Below the pieces are notes generated by a model. The model had not been told where the DNA came from. It ran no database searches and was given only the letters and a program-made list of their open reading frames with translations. Below are positions 53,526 through 63,977 of a stretch of 64,000 bases of DNA, piece by piece; the stretch's first letter is position 1; every line of letters starts with the position of its first letter. Source of the DNA: Chondrus crispus (Eukaryota > Rhodophyta > Florideophyceae > Gigartinales > Gigartinaceae); assembly GCF_000350225.1 (NCBI RefSeq), contig NW_005178485.1, positions 19,170-83,169 of the forward strand, read 5' to 3'. A program made the position numbers and the translations under genes.

Positions 53526-54871
53526 ATGAATTTCCAAGGTCGAACCAATGCCAGCCTGAAGGTTCTGAATGACAGTGTCAAACAAGTCTTGTCTATTGTC
53601 GTAGCAATCCAGGACCAGGTCAATATCATTCAGCCACGATGCCACCTGCACAAGATACCAAAACCAAAGAATTATCAGAAAACCTACGGCCAGGATCCAA
53701 ACATGGCCGCAATGCTTCGAAAGCTCGTGCAGGAGGAGAATGCGTAACTCTCAACAAATGCTGCACGTACCTTTCTCAACTTTCCGGAACACTGTAAAGA
53801 TGAGGAAGTTAATGAAGATGCGAAAAGAACGGCGTATGGATACATGTGTCTCCTCCTACCATCCGGTTGGGAGGGTAAGAAATCATGGAGCGAAATAAGC
53901 AGGGTGTGGAAAAAGGAATCAGAGAGGGTGATTCAAGCGCTTTCCTCTCGGGATGAATTCCGAGTTTTCGCTCAAGGGGGCGGAGACTGGGGCACACGCA
54001 TGGTTGTTGAGCAAAAGATGAAGTCTATAGCTTCATCTTCAAGAAAAAGGCCGTTGGAAAGTTTTGGAAGGAGGCAAAAAGCAAGAAAGCAATGAAGAAA
54101 GCGACGGAGGTCAATCTTTCTTCTTCGCAGGAGCGCGAAAGTGCCATACGTACAGGACAACTCCTTTTGAAAGATTTTCAGCAACATAACCAGCGCCCAT
54201 CATCGTCTCATTGTTCCATTTCTGACCTGCCAAGCCCCAAAACGAAGAAAACAAAAGATGTTTGTATCGAAAGTGTTCACAACACCGCATATCCTCCAAA
54301 TGAGTGCACCGAAATTCCAGCAACGAACCGCGTGTTGTGCAGCAGGAGTACGCCTACATCCGATCATGATAGTGATAAAATAACGACTGGTTCTCCGGAA
54401 TCCCCTGCGAGAAGAAATATCTTTTCAAAAACGCAACGAATAGCGAAAGAAAAGAAGCCGGCTGTACCTCATAAGCCGAGTAAGACAAATGGAATGCGAG
54501 CGATGGCTGCCTCGCAGGTTTCCCCTTCGATAGGTACTCCCTCCCCGCAGATCGCAGCGCATCAGCTTCAGGTTCTCATGCAATCCCCCGAGTTCCTCCA
54601 AAACCTGCTTTCTCAAACGGCTCTGTTACATGCCGGCGCGCGTGGGGCCCCGATAACTGTCCCATCGTTTCCTTTCCCTCCGGAAGGACGGATTCAGACA
54701 TCTACGCAAGCCGGTGTTAATGTTGAGACCGTTTGTGCAGAGGGGCGGCATGGGGCACAGAACGAAATCAGCAGGACTAAGGGTCCTGATAGGCCGAAGC
54801 CTCGTACGACGCGCACACGCAGTGGAACAGCGATCGCCAAAAAGGGAAAGAAAAGGGGCGCAAAGAAGTGA
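53526..54871 (+). pseudogene. Second ORF of the CACTA-like element (possible TnpA-like protein)
   Basis: Divergent from the transposase, 260 bp apart. Three open stretches: 53526-53747; 53844-54095 ('WSEISRVWKKESERVIQALS', 'DWGTRMVVEQKMKS'); and 54092-54871, starting ATG 54092, Ser/Thr/Pro- and Lys-rich, with 'IAAHQLQVLMQSPEFLQNLL' and a very basic end ('KGKKRGAKK'). CACTA elements usually encode a second DNA-binding protein beside the transposase. Here that role is inferred only from position and basic composition. Frame changes between pieces may be introns or damage. Confidence 0.45.
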
Positions 54872-55955
54872 TTAGGGTAAGTTTTGTATGCAGTCGACGT
54901 CATCCGCAAAAAGAAAGAATAGGAAGGCGTAAGTATTCTCTGTCGTGATCATTTAGCACATTGCCAACTTTTAGACACTCTTCGCATAGACGCCGAAGCG
55001 TCGTAGAACCATTCGTGCCACAAACTTACTCGTCTCAAAATATCGCGTCATACACGCTTTCTAGAGGGAGCGGTTTGTTCTCGGCTTTCACTTCAAGTAG
55101 TACAGGGCGTGGGCTTCCGCTGCATCGTCTTTCATTCTCAGATGCTTTCTCTAACATATCAAAAGGACGTGGTACCTCCATGGTTTGCAGTCAACCTGGC
55201 GATCTGAGAAGCGGTCCCCTTATTCCTTTCGAGAACCTTTTCTTCTGTCGTAGTTACAGCGACTGTTGTTTGGCGATATTTTTCATGGACCTTTTTTGCG
55301 TTCCGCTTCGAATGGTAGTCTTAATCAATGGTAGTTTCTTTCACCTCCGATTTGGCACGATTGCAAATGGGCAGGGGGGTTCTATTTTGCTTGCTCATAG
55401 AGTCCCGACACGCAAAAGCTGGATGTGTTTCCTCTATAAACTTGGCTTCATTTGAGATGGCACTTGCTCCATGTCCTTCACACTCATATGGCAATAACCA
55501 TGCGATCTCTCAGAGAAATGGTGTCATCGGAAGCTGAGGTGAAACCCCCTCTTTTTGTTGTTGCAACTTCACTGCTACTTGAGCTGGCTTCTTCCTTTTG
55601 GATAATGCTCGAGCACCGCAAGACATTGTTTCCTCCAGGCGAGGTCGGTTCCTCTCGGCAATGATACGAAAAGGCAGAGAAAGATTCGCACATGCAAGCT
55701 CAAAGCTGTAACAAAGTGCTTAGGGACTGCCGCGTTGATTATGCCGCCAACGTCCCACGGCCGAGCATCGCCGTTGCACAGATCAAAGCGGCAAAAGGCG
55801 AAAACAGCGTCGTGAAGACAAAAGTCTGACGTACTTTTAAAAACATCGAATGAAAAGTGAATGGATCGAACAACCAGTGACAAGTCAAACACCTCCAGGA
55901 TCACACAGCATAAGAATTTACTTATGATCTTCCGATTTGCGGTCTCCGGCAGAGA
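54872..55955. other. No gene recognised
   Basis: An open frame at 54961-55455 (plus) has no recognisable domain; a minus-strand frame at 55484-55693 has none either. Confidence 0.4.
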
Positions 55956-56555
55956 ATGCACGTGGCGGCCGGCGGGGGCCTGGTCGTGGTTGGCCGCTCC
56001 GGCATTGGGAAGAGCTCGCTCATGCGTGCCGTGTGCGGGCTGGGGGACTCTGGGTCCGGCGTCATCAAGCGACCTTCCGCAAGCAACATGCTCTTCCTCC
56101 AGAAACCCCCATTCCTCATGCTCGGCTCCCTGTCCAAGAACTTCATCTACCCGTGCACGCGCTGCGAAGTCACGGACGCTGACGTCGAGGACGTGCTGCG
56201 CTGCGTCAACCTCGGCTACCTCATCCACCGCGACGTGGGCCTCGACGCGCCCGGCGAGATGCTCACGAGAAATCTCGGCCTCAGCGAGTAGCAGCGCCTC
56301 CCATTTGCAGCCATCGTCATCTCGAAACCGAAGCTCTTCGTGCTGGATGAGTCGTCCTCCGCCTTTAACTTCGACAACGACGCCGATATGTATAGGCTCA
56401 TTGACGAGATGGGTGCCACGTGCATCAGCGTCGGGAATAGGCCCGCTTTGCTCGAGTTTCACGACCACGTCCTCAAGATTCAGAGCAATGGCGAGTGGGA
56501 AGTTGAGACTCCCGAGAGGACCAGGGAGAGCCTCAACCAGTCTTTGCACAGTTGA
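55956..56555 (+). pseudogene. ABC transporter (ABCD-like) nucleotide-binding domain fragment
   Basis: Two open stretches in one frame. Walker A 'VGRSGIGKSSLMRAVCGL', Q-loop region 'MLFLQKPPFLMLGSLSKN', then 'NLGLSE' followed by TAG (56289-56291) inside the signature motif, 'QRLPFAAIV', Walker B 'KLFVLDESSSAFN' and an H-loop-like 'GATCISVGNRPAL' in which Asn replaces His. The order and the ending 'LLEFHDHVLKI' match ALDP/PMP70-type (ABCD) half-transporters, which import acyl-CoA into peroxisomes. No membrane domain is present. Stop in the signature, changed switch residue and lack of the N-terminal half show a captured, dead fragment. Confidence 0.82.
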
Positions 56556-58006
56556 CCAGGGTTTGCCCGGGCAGAACATGAGGCCCATGCCTTCGTTTCG
56601 CCTTCCTCCGGGGCGTGGAAGCGCCTTACCGAGTCAGCTGTCACAGAACGAAGGGCTTGACGTACTTGCGCCAGCCACTGAGGCTGCATCGGCCCCACGT
56701 CTCTCGCCTAAGGATCAATCCCCCTCGCTGCATCATACCACTATACCGAGCTTCGACTCAAAAGACGACTCTCTAAGAACATACTCTCACTCTTTCGACA
56801 CAAAAATCCATGTCTCGTTTGAGAAGACGAGATGGAGTGCAAATTAAGGGTTCGATCCAGTCTGTGGAACACCTGAGGGGCCATCAACTTCAACAAGGTC
56901 ATTGTGGAACGTGCATTCATCAAGCCTACCAGACACGGCGCGTCAAGAAGCGAAAATTTCCCACCACTCCCAGCCCGATGAAGATATTGTCCGGAGGATG
57001 CCGAGCGTTCCGAGAGTAATGCCTCGGTCGCCATCACCAGGCCCAAAGCCCAGGGAACTGAAGGGGCGCGAGGGGGAGGGGAGCTACGAGAGAGCGCATA
57101 AGACGAAACATGACCGAGAGGAAGGTAGTGGCCAGCCCTCCCGTCGCCGCTTTGCTACTGTGCGAGGAACGGCCTCATTTCAGCCCCAAGACAACTGGGA
57201 TGGCGAAGGGGGGAAGCCTGACATGTTTTCACACGTGAAGATGCATCTGATCAAGGACCAGTGGAGGGGAAGCTGTCCGCATTGCCAGAACACAACCAGG
57301 TGCCAAGAAGAGAGAAGGGAAGGTGGGCGGTGTGGAAAACATCCCTCCCAGGTCGTCGATAACGACAAGACTAGACTTAGGCTCCTTTTCTTCTTCTCCT
57401 TTGGATGTGGTGCTAAGCCCTTTGTGTATTGCGGAGCCATACTCTACGTTTGTCCTCATATCTCAAGAACAGCATCCCCTTATTGGACTGGAAAGGAACG
57501 AAAACCAAGAGCGCACATCGTTCTGACAGAGATCAAATATTCGGGGTCGTTGTTGTGATACGTTATTACTGTGCGACATAAACACACTAAGAGCTCCGAA
57601 TTCAAGTCGCGGGTCGCAAGTGAGGAAGAGAAGACTGGAAAGGTTGGAAATATGAGACTGCCAGCGCTGCTTGATGCTATAAAGAACTGCGCAGCCTTTC
57701 TCTCAGCAATAAATAAGTTTTCTGAAATTTATGACATTTGGGGACGTGTTGACACGTTTAAGAACCACAACGCAGAGGTTTCTGGATCACTCCCGAAGCG
57801 TCCCTTCATCGCATCAACACACTACTTTAGCTTCCGTACCGCGCCGTCCTTGGCATTGCACGAAACTTCTTGCACCCGCTGCAATTTCGCATAGACGAAA
57901 CGAGCAATTTTATCGTTTACCCCCATTTCCCACAAACCGAAGCAACACAAAAGAACTTGTTCATCCTGCTCTGCTTTCGCTTCGCGCCCATCTTGTGAGA
58001 CTCTCG
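56556..58006. other. No gene recognised
   Basis: An open frame 56902-57558 (218 codons) contains a C-x2-C ('CPHCQNTTRC') and a hydrophobic stretch near its end but matches nothing recognised. The rest is non-coding in appearance. Confidence 0.4.
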
Positions 58007-59017
58007 ATGGAACAAGGTAAGCCCGTGTCCGCAAATTCGACTGCCAGAGCAGCATTGGAAGCCTTGCAGAAGGCCCGGACGGAAAAAGAAGCGCAGGGTG
58101 TCAATCCCGGCAACGATATCACGTCGCTCAACAAATTCCTGCAATAGAGTACAGCGAACACTACGAAACCGGAGCAGGCTTCATCAGGCGACAAAGCGAC
58201 TGAGAAAACCGAAGAGAAACTTGCCGCCGATCGCGAATGGCTCGACGCAGCTTTGCCTGATATGTTTGCCGATGTCAAATGTGTCGTCGCCATGCTCACG
58301 GACGAGAAAAACCCGCTCACCGCAGAGGAGAAAGTAGAGGCATTAGAGGGCTTGGAGGAGATGTTTGTGGATTTGAATTATGCTATCAACATTGATAAAC
58401 TTGGGGCTTTGCAACCCATTTTAAATTGTGCCGCAGCAGATGAACCTGAAGTTCGCGCTGCCGCTGTCTGGGCCCTCGGCTCTGTTCTGCAGGATTTGAA
58501 AGAGGTGAAAGATGTCTTCATGCAGCCAGATGGACATGAAGTCTTGGCAAAATCTCTCTTAGACCTCAACGCAAAGGTGAGGGCGAAGGCTGTCATGGCG
58601 TCATCGGCCTTGTTGAGAAATTCGTCAAAGGAGATTCGAGAACGCTTTGCAGAGCTAGGAGGCACTATCTCTCTCCGGCGTCTTCTCGCAGATGATAACA
58701 TTTTGGTAAGGAGACGAGCCAGGTTCTTCATGCAACATGCGAGGGCAACGGGAAATGAAGAGTTTTTGCGAGATCTACTTGACGACCGGAATGCCATTGC
58801 CGCGTTCTCAGAGTCCATTGCGGCCCTCGATGTTGACGATGTCGCTGATATGGAAGCAGGCATTGGAGCACTGCAAGTACTGGTCGAAATAGATAAGCAA
58901 GGCCTGCTGAGAGTCGCACCAGAGTTGCCAGGAGTCATGGATCAAGTAGTTGCCCGATGCGGGGATCCAGACCTCGCTGAATCCTTGACAAGTCTTGCAG
59001 ACTCGCTGGGAGGATGA
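58007..59017 (+). pseudogene. FES1/HspBP1-like Hsp70 nucleotide-exchange factor, one in-frame stop
   Basis: ATG 58007 opens a frame that reads to TGA 59015-59017 with a single TAG at 58145-58147 ('NKFLQ-stop-STANTTK'). Downstream the protein is well preserved: 'LEGLEEMFVDLNYAINIDKL' and 'AVWALGSVLQDLKEVKDVF', then further armadillo-type helices 'AVMASSALLRNSSKEIRERF' and 'VRRRARFFMQHA'. This is the armadillo core by which Fes1/HspBP1 grips Hsp70 and releases ADP in the cytosol. About 336 codons, near the usual length of the family. It lies within the CACTA-like element, 180 bp from a truncated IDH fragment, so it is probably a captured copy. A real gene with a sequencing error or readthrough cannot be excluded. 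Confidence 0.8.
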
Positions 59018-59194
59018 TGTTCCTCATGGGTACAGAGTATCTGATTTAATTCATGTTAGACAAGGGTGCAACGTTGTAAAGTGTAACAGTAATCCTTAAA
59101 TCCTCTTAATAACAGAGCTTGATGTCACCTTGACATGCGAGGCAAAGGCCTCCAAACTTGCGAATCCAAAAAAGGTCGTCATGTACCCAGCATT

Positions 59195-59708
59195 CTACGA
59201 AGAACTCTTGAGAGCAGCAACAACGGCATCAGTAAACTCAGATGTTGACGCAGCTGCAGCTCCTTCCGCGGCCACGTCACGAGTTCGAATATCTGTTTCT
59301 GCGAACACGCTCATGACGGCCTTCTCAATCGCTTCCGCGCGCTCCTCTAACTTGAGATACCTGAGCATCAGCACTCCACCAATGATGGTGGCCGTGAGAT
59401 TCGCGATTTGTCGGCCAGGAAGGGAGCGAGCCGAATGTCTAGTTCCCTGCTCAAATATGGCTCCGCTAATGCCTATGTTGGCGCCTGGGAAGAGCCCCCG
59501 GTCCACCGAAGAGACCAGTGGCGATGTTTGTGACAATGTTGCCGTACAGATTTGGCAAAATCATGACATCAAATTGCTGCGGGTTCGAAGCCATCTGCAT
59601 GCACGTGTTGTCCACAATCATGGATTCAAACTCAATAAAAGGATACTTGCTGGCAACGTTTGTGCAGCACTCAAGGAACAGGCCGTGTGCACTCTTCATT
59701 ACCTTTAA
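59195..59708 (-). pseudogene. NAD-isocitrate dehydrogenase, C-terminal fragment
   Basis: Minus strand: '[20 protein letters not shown]', '[20 protein letters not shown]', '[19 protein letters not shown]', a frameshift near 59505, then '[20 protein letters not shown]', 'LPGRQIANLTATIIGGVLML' and a normal C-terminus ending at 59195. The two Asn in '[10 protein letters not shown]', where catalytic subunits have Asp, point to a regulatory (IDH3B/G- or IDH1-like) subunit of the mitochondrial enzyme. Only about 170 of ~350 residues are present; homology stops abruptly near 59708. A truncated, frameshifted copy, presumably captured by the transposon. Confidence 0.85.
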
Positions 59709-60055
59709 AGGTATGCAGGGAGTACAGGGAATTGTATTTTCGCAGGAGGGGAGAAAGCGAGCCGTGTAGGAGTTCATAGGACAACCTCGTCGGAACCTCT
59801 CTCGATATCTGACGCACCTTGTTTGATCTGCCTCTATGTTTGAGTGTCGTCAGCGTGGGAAACAGAGTATGAACAGCAATGGCAGAGTGTCGCCAGTGTG
59901 CAACCATTACAGAAGTTGGGCAACAAAGCACAGTACAGCAGTGTCCCCTCTGCTCACGTTCTCTGTCAGCCAATGCGCCGATTGTGTCACACTCTGGCCA
60001 CTATCTGCTGACACTCACACCCTCTACAGAACCTCTCTCTGACCTCTCACGGGGT

Positions 60056-60073
60056 CATTTAATTCTACTAGGG
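60056..60073 (-). repeat. Right terminal inverted repeat, CACTA-like element
   Basis: Reverse complement of 49537-49554 with one mismatch; followed by GAC. Confidence 0.75.
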
Positions 60074-60076
60074 GAC

Positions 60077-60694
60077 GTCCTTCCCGTCCCTCCCCTCGGC
60101 GAGGCGGGGCAGGACCCCGACCATACCCGCTCCGTGCGGGCCCTCGTACTTCCTCCAGGGGAACTGGCATCCATTCCCGAGTTGGGGCGTGCTCTAGGTG
60201 CAGCTCTGCAGCGTTCTTGGACTGTAGGCGGTCTTATTCGTACTCTCGGGTCGTAGTTTCTTGCACGGAGTGACGAGGCGCGAGGGCTTCGTGACGACCT
60301 TGGGGCACGGACGATGGAACTACAGCGGTTGCAACACGGGCTGTCGTCTATGCGCACGGCGTACGAGCGCGTGTCGCGCGATCGAGAGCGCTGCCGGCGC
60401 GAGCGCGATATTTTGCGGGCACCCCTGCCGGTTTCTCTGCCGGTAAATCACGCTGCGCCCCGCGCTTCGGCGACTCCCGCCCTCCGTGATCCGTACGCTG
60501 ACTACGAGGCAGCTAATTCCCAGTCGCGAGCTTACAACCCTCCTGACACAGCTGAACGTGTCGACGGCCACGACGTCCTGGCGATGCCCAGCGTCGCAGA
60601 GATGACGGCGGAGGCCCCCTCTTACCTTGGCTACTGTCCTTCGCGGTATTTCGAACCGGAGTCCCGAGTGCCCTCGAACGACGCGAGCCGCTGA
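60077..60694 (+). pseudogene. Antisense cargo protein of element 2 (copy 2), C-terminal piece
   Basis: Resumes directly after the CACTA-like element: 'LASIPELGRALGAALQRSW' (copy 1: 'LRAIPILIRALGYA'), a TAG at 60254-60256, 'FLARSDEARGLRDDLG', the coiled coil 'RDRERCRRERDILRA' (copy 1: 'ERDRYRGERDALRG') and the C-terminus 'YLGYCPSRYFEPES' (copy 1: 'YPGYCPPSAYNPSS'), stop at 60692-60694. Confirms that the protein, including its coiled coil and C-terminal motif, is conserved between elements. Confidence 0.82.
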
Positions 60695-63600
60695 GCTCGC
60701 TTTTGCCCTGGTTCGCTGCGAGTGTTAGCTGTAGCGAGTACTACTTCGAATAAAGGGGTCCCGGGACCTTACTGCCCTTGGTCCTTTCTCATGCCGCTTT
60801 CCACGGGTATCCTTCCGCGAGCGACCTCCTTGCATACGCCCGAGCCGTGGGGTCGCGCTATCTTCGACTGCGTCATCCGTTCCGCTTTGTTTTTCTTTGT
60901 CGAAGCTCTAGCGCGCGCTGCCCGTATCATGCAATTTGTGCTGCACGCGCGGCGACGGGGGTCACCCCTTCGGCTCTTCCAATTCGTTCGCGTCGGGGGC
61001 AACTAGACCTATTACAACCACTGCCGAACTTTAACGTGGAAATCCCGCGTTCGTACGGAAGGACATCCGTCGCGGTCCTTTCCCAGGGCACGCCGCCCGA
61101 GTTTGTCCGCGGAAGCGAGAGGATGGCGATGATCACGCGCGAAGCGACTCTCGGTGCGGGCCCCCGTACGGAGGGGACATCCTGCGTCCCAGCCAGCCGC
61201 GCCGTAACGGAGAACAGGGGCACGGTGCCGGGGGTATAGCCGTGCCGCATCGATGCGTTTGAAGAGCGCGAGGGTTGCCTTCATGCAGAGCGCGCGGGCG
61301 TACCGCGTTCGGTGGGACACGAGGGGCGTGCACCGACGTTGACGCGACAATAGAAAAAGAGAAGGAGGGGGGTGTTGCGCTCCTCCCGCGGGGAGTGTCC
61401 TCAAAAATAGACGAGGGAAGCGCGAGTCGCGCGCGTCGCTCAACACTGTAGTCGGGTGTTGTACCTAGGGGTCCGGTGACAGATAGTGTGACCCCTCTTG
61501 CGATAGGGATGCCGTTCAATAATTACCCCTTGACCGAGATCCGGCGTATTTCTCGATGCGAACGAGCGGCGGAGCTGTCATGAGACGTCGTGTTTTTCCG
61601 TCGTCGTCCCGGTCGCTGTTTAGAGCAGAGAGGAGCATCTTCACGCCCTCGTCTCTGCCGGTGCCGCGCAGACGACGTTCGACGACGTGCTCCTGCTCCA
61701 CGGCGCGTCCCTACTCCCTGGGGTTGGGATTCCGTTCGACCCCTCTGCTTGTCTTGACTAATCCTTCCGCGTATAGTGGGGTCTTTTTTGCAAGGCCGTC
61801 ACCGCCATCGGGGATGGCGCTCGTTCCACACCTTGACGTTCGGCACGACGGCCGCAGTAACGATGGCGCATGCACGAGCCACGCGCGCGCAGCCAGGGCC
61901 ACGTCTTGCTCGTGGCCGGCAGCCGACGCGGCGGGATACGCCGCTGCGTGTCCGCGCCAGTTTGCCGCTTTTCTTTCTTTCTTCTACACTCCGCGTCGCA
62001 CGGCGCGACCGGGGTGTGGATTGTACGTAATACGCGTACCACTCGCGGGCGGTCAACCTGCCTACCTCCCCTTTCTCTCCACAATTGTCGTCTGGGCTCG
62101 GGTCCCGCCCGGCGCGTGTTGGTATCGCATAGGGTCCAACTGGGTGCGACGGACCCGACGGTGGCGGGAAGACGTACGGTGTCGGCCTCCAGATCGCCAT
62201 CTTCCGCGGTGGCGGTGATTGCGTCTCGAGGGACTTGGTCGACGGCTATTCCGTGGATCGATGGGCTTCCTTACGAAGCGAGCGGAAAGTGACTCGAGGG
62301 AAGGCGGAGAGTCGGCAACGCAGACCGGCTTCCCTTTGTGATACCGCTTCCTTGCGAGACTGCGCCCCCCTTTTCTTTACCATTCGACACTCCACACCTC
62401 GGCATGGGTACAATCTCCTTCCTCTCCGCCATGTCCTTCCCAGGGCGGCTTCCGGTGCTTCTCCATTGGCGGTGCGGCGCGAGCACTTCCCGGCACGTGC
62501 GGTGACCGGCGGCGCGCACGTACCGACGCACACGCTGCAGAAGACGATCCAAGACGAGCTCGCAGGTTGCAGGTCATGCTGCGCCGCGCTCTGTGCGGTC
62601 GTTCTGGACGAGCAACGGCATTCGTGTTGTTGTGGGGGCCCTCTGTCTCAGGGCTGTGAAGGTCGCCCCGACGTCGGCCTTGTCGACGCCGGAGATTTTT
62701 GCGCGGCTTCCGCGCACAAAGGGCTCGTGACGTCCCCTTGTCGAAGCCGTTATCGGTTCACTCACCACGAACGTCGGTCGTGGTGATTTGAATCGCGCTC
62801 GTCGCTGCATGTCGGACGTCTGACACGCGCGCGGCGCCGTGCACGTGTGGTCCGGGCCATCTGTTTGCCCGCGGCAATTTCCACCACCCAATATTTTTGG
62901 TTTCCGGGTAAGGTGACGGTGTCGAAGCGGTCGCCCTTTGGCTGCCGACCACGGACGGTGTCGTCGGTAGGCTGCGTGTCCGGAGCGCCGCTTCCGTTGT
63001 CGCCGCCAGAGAGTGTGTCTCCCTCGGGGTGCGGTACGGTCCGTCGGACCGGTCAGGCCGAGGGTACGTTCGGCCATCCCGCGTGCCATTGCGTGTCTCG
63101 CATGCCAACGTGCATGCGTTTGCTCACGTGAGTTGTCCGTTTTCGCGACTACTTTTTCGTTAATTTTCTCCTGCCCGTGGTGGCCCGTGGTGGCAGGTTG
63201 ACACCGAGTGCTGCACAGTAGGACTTATTTCTCCTTATTGTTTCTATATTGATCGCGGCGGCGGCCCAAGCACTGTACAGCATTATATCATCCCTGGGGT
63301 GACCGTTATCATCCCAATCATTTTCTGAGGCCATGCGGTGCCTCTCTTGGCATATTATCGTGGCAGTGGAGTGGCGGTTGTTCGTCCGCCCCCTCCTCCG
63401 TCCTCACTCGGCCCGTACCAAAGTATGCGTACGCTATTCTCCACACCTCGCGCCTTGCCTTGTGCAATCCGTTCGCTCCCACGCTCACCTGGCGCGACTT
63501 GAGCATAATGCCGCATTCTAGGCGGCCATCCCTGGGACGTTTCGCGTCCCCTAAGACGCGAATTCTCGCATCCAACTCCGTAAGCGCTCGCTACCGATCG

Positions 63601-63943
63601 GCTGACGGAGGCCTAACTGCTTCCGGTACCGGCTGCCTTGTGCAGGTGATCGTCTCGTTCGTCGGACGTCCTCTCGCCGCGGTTGCTGGACTTAACGGAA
63701 TGTCCGGCGACCCAGTTAGGGGGGAAGCGTCCGACCTTTCTGCTCCCAGAAAGGGGCATTCGCCTTATCCGTTCGAGTACACGTTGACCCTCGTATAGTC
63801 GGTCAATACGAGGGCCACAATTCCTTGAGGTAGTCCGTACTGCTTCATCCTTACGCCTTACGTCGTGCGTCCTTGGGTTTCGGAAGTCAAATACGGCTTG
63901 ACTTCTGTGCGGTCCTCACGTCAACCGTAACGAAGCGGTTGAG
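60695..63943. other. Element 2 3' region between cargo gene and pol, no gene recognised
   Basis: Equivalent to 16612-25082 of element 1 but only 3.2 kb, so it may represent the basic length without nested insertions. Many overlapping GC-rich open frames, none with recognisable domains. Confidence 0.45.
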
Positions 63944-63977
63944 GGCCCCCCTCTCAAGCGTGAACGTCCGCGTTCAC
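63944..63977 (-). promoter_or_regulatory. Hairpin plus polypurine tract at end of element 2 pol
   Basis: On the minus strand GTGAACG-CGGA-CGTTCAC, then CTTGAGAGGGGGGCC. Matches the tract beside the 3' LTR at 30874-30908. Confidence 0.8.

Larger units (their letters stand above)
49534..60076. mobile_element. CACTA-like (Tnp2) DNA transposon carrying cellular gene fragments
   Basis: Terminal inverted repeats 49537-49554 and 60056-60073 (CCCTAGTAGAATTACATG; one mismatch) with a 3-bp duplication GAC at 49534-49536 and 60074-60076. A 3-bp duplication and a Tnp2-type transposase are CACTA-superfamily traits, although the ends do not read CACTA. Subterminal CAGAGTGTC / GACACTCTG motifs occur near both ends (49650-49659, 59883-59892, and inverted near 59977). 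The insertion interrupts the cargo gene of element 2, whose C-terminal part resumes at 60077 and aligns with copy 1, confirming both boundaries. Inside: Tnp2 (minus), a second ORF (plus), an ABC-transporter fragment, a FES1-like gene and an isocitrate dehydrogenase fragment. Confidence 0.75.

Noticed and set aside
49537..60073. Ordinary host gene island with ABC transporter, FES1 and IDH genes
   Set aside because: The genes are truncated or broken and are bounded by inverted repeats with a GAC duplication, and the interval interrupts an ORF that is continuous in element 1.
61012..63108. Overlapping ORFs of 100-220 codons in the element 2 3' region
   Set aside because: All are GC-driven and mutually overlapping on both strands; none has a recognisable motif or a match in the element 1 equivalent.
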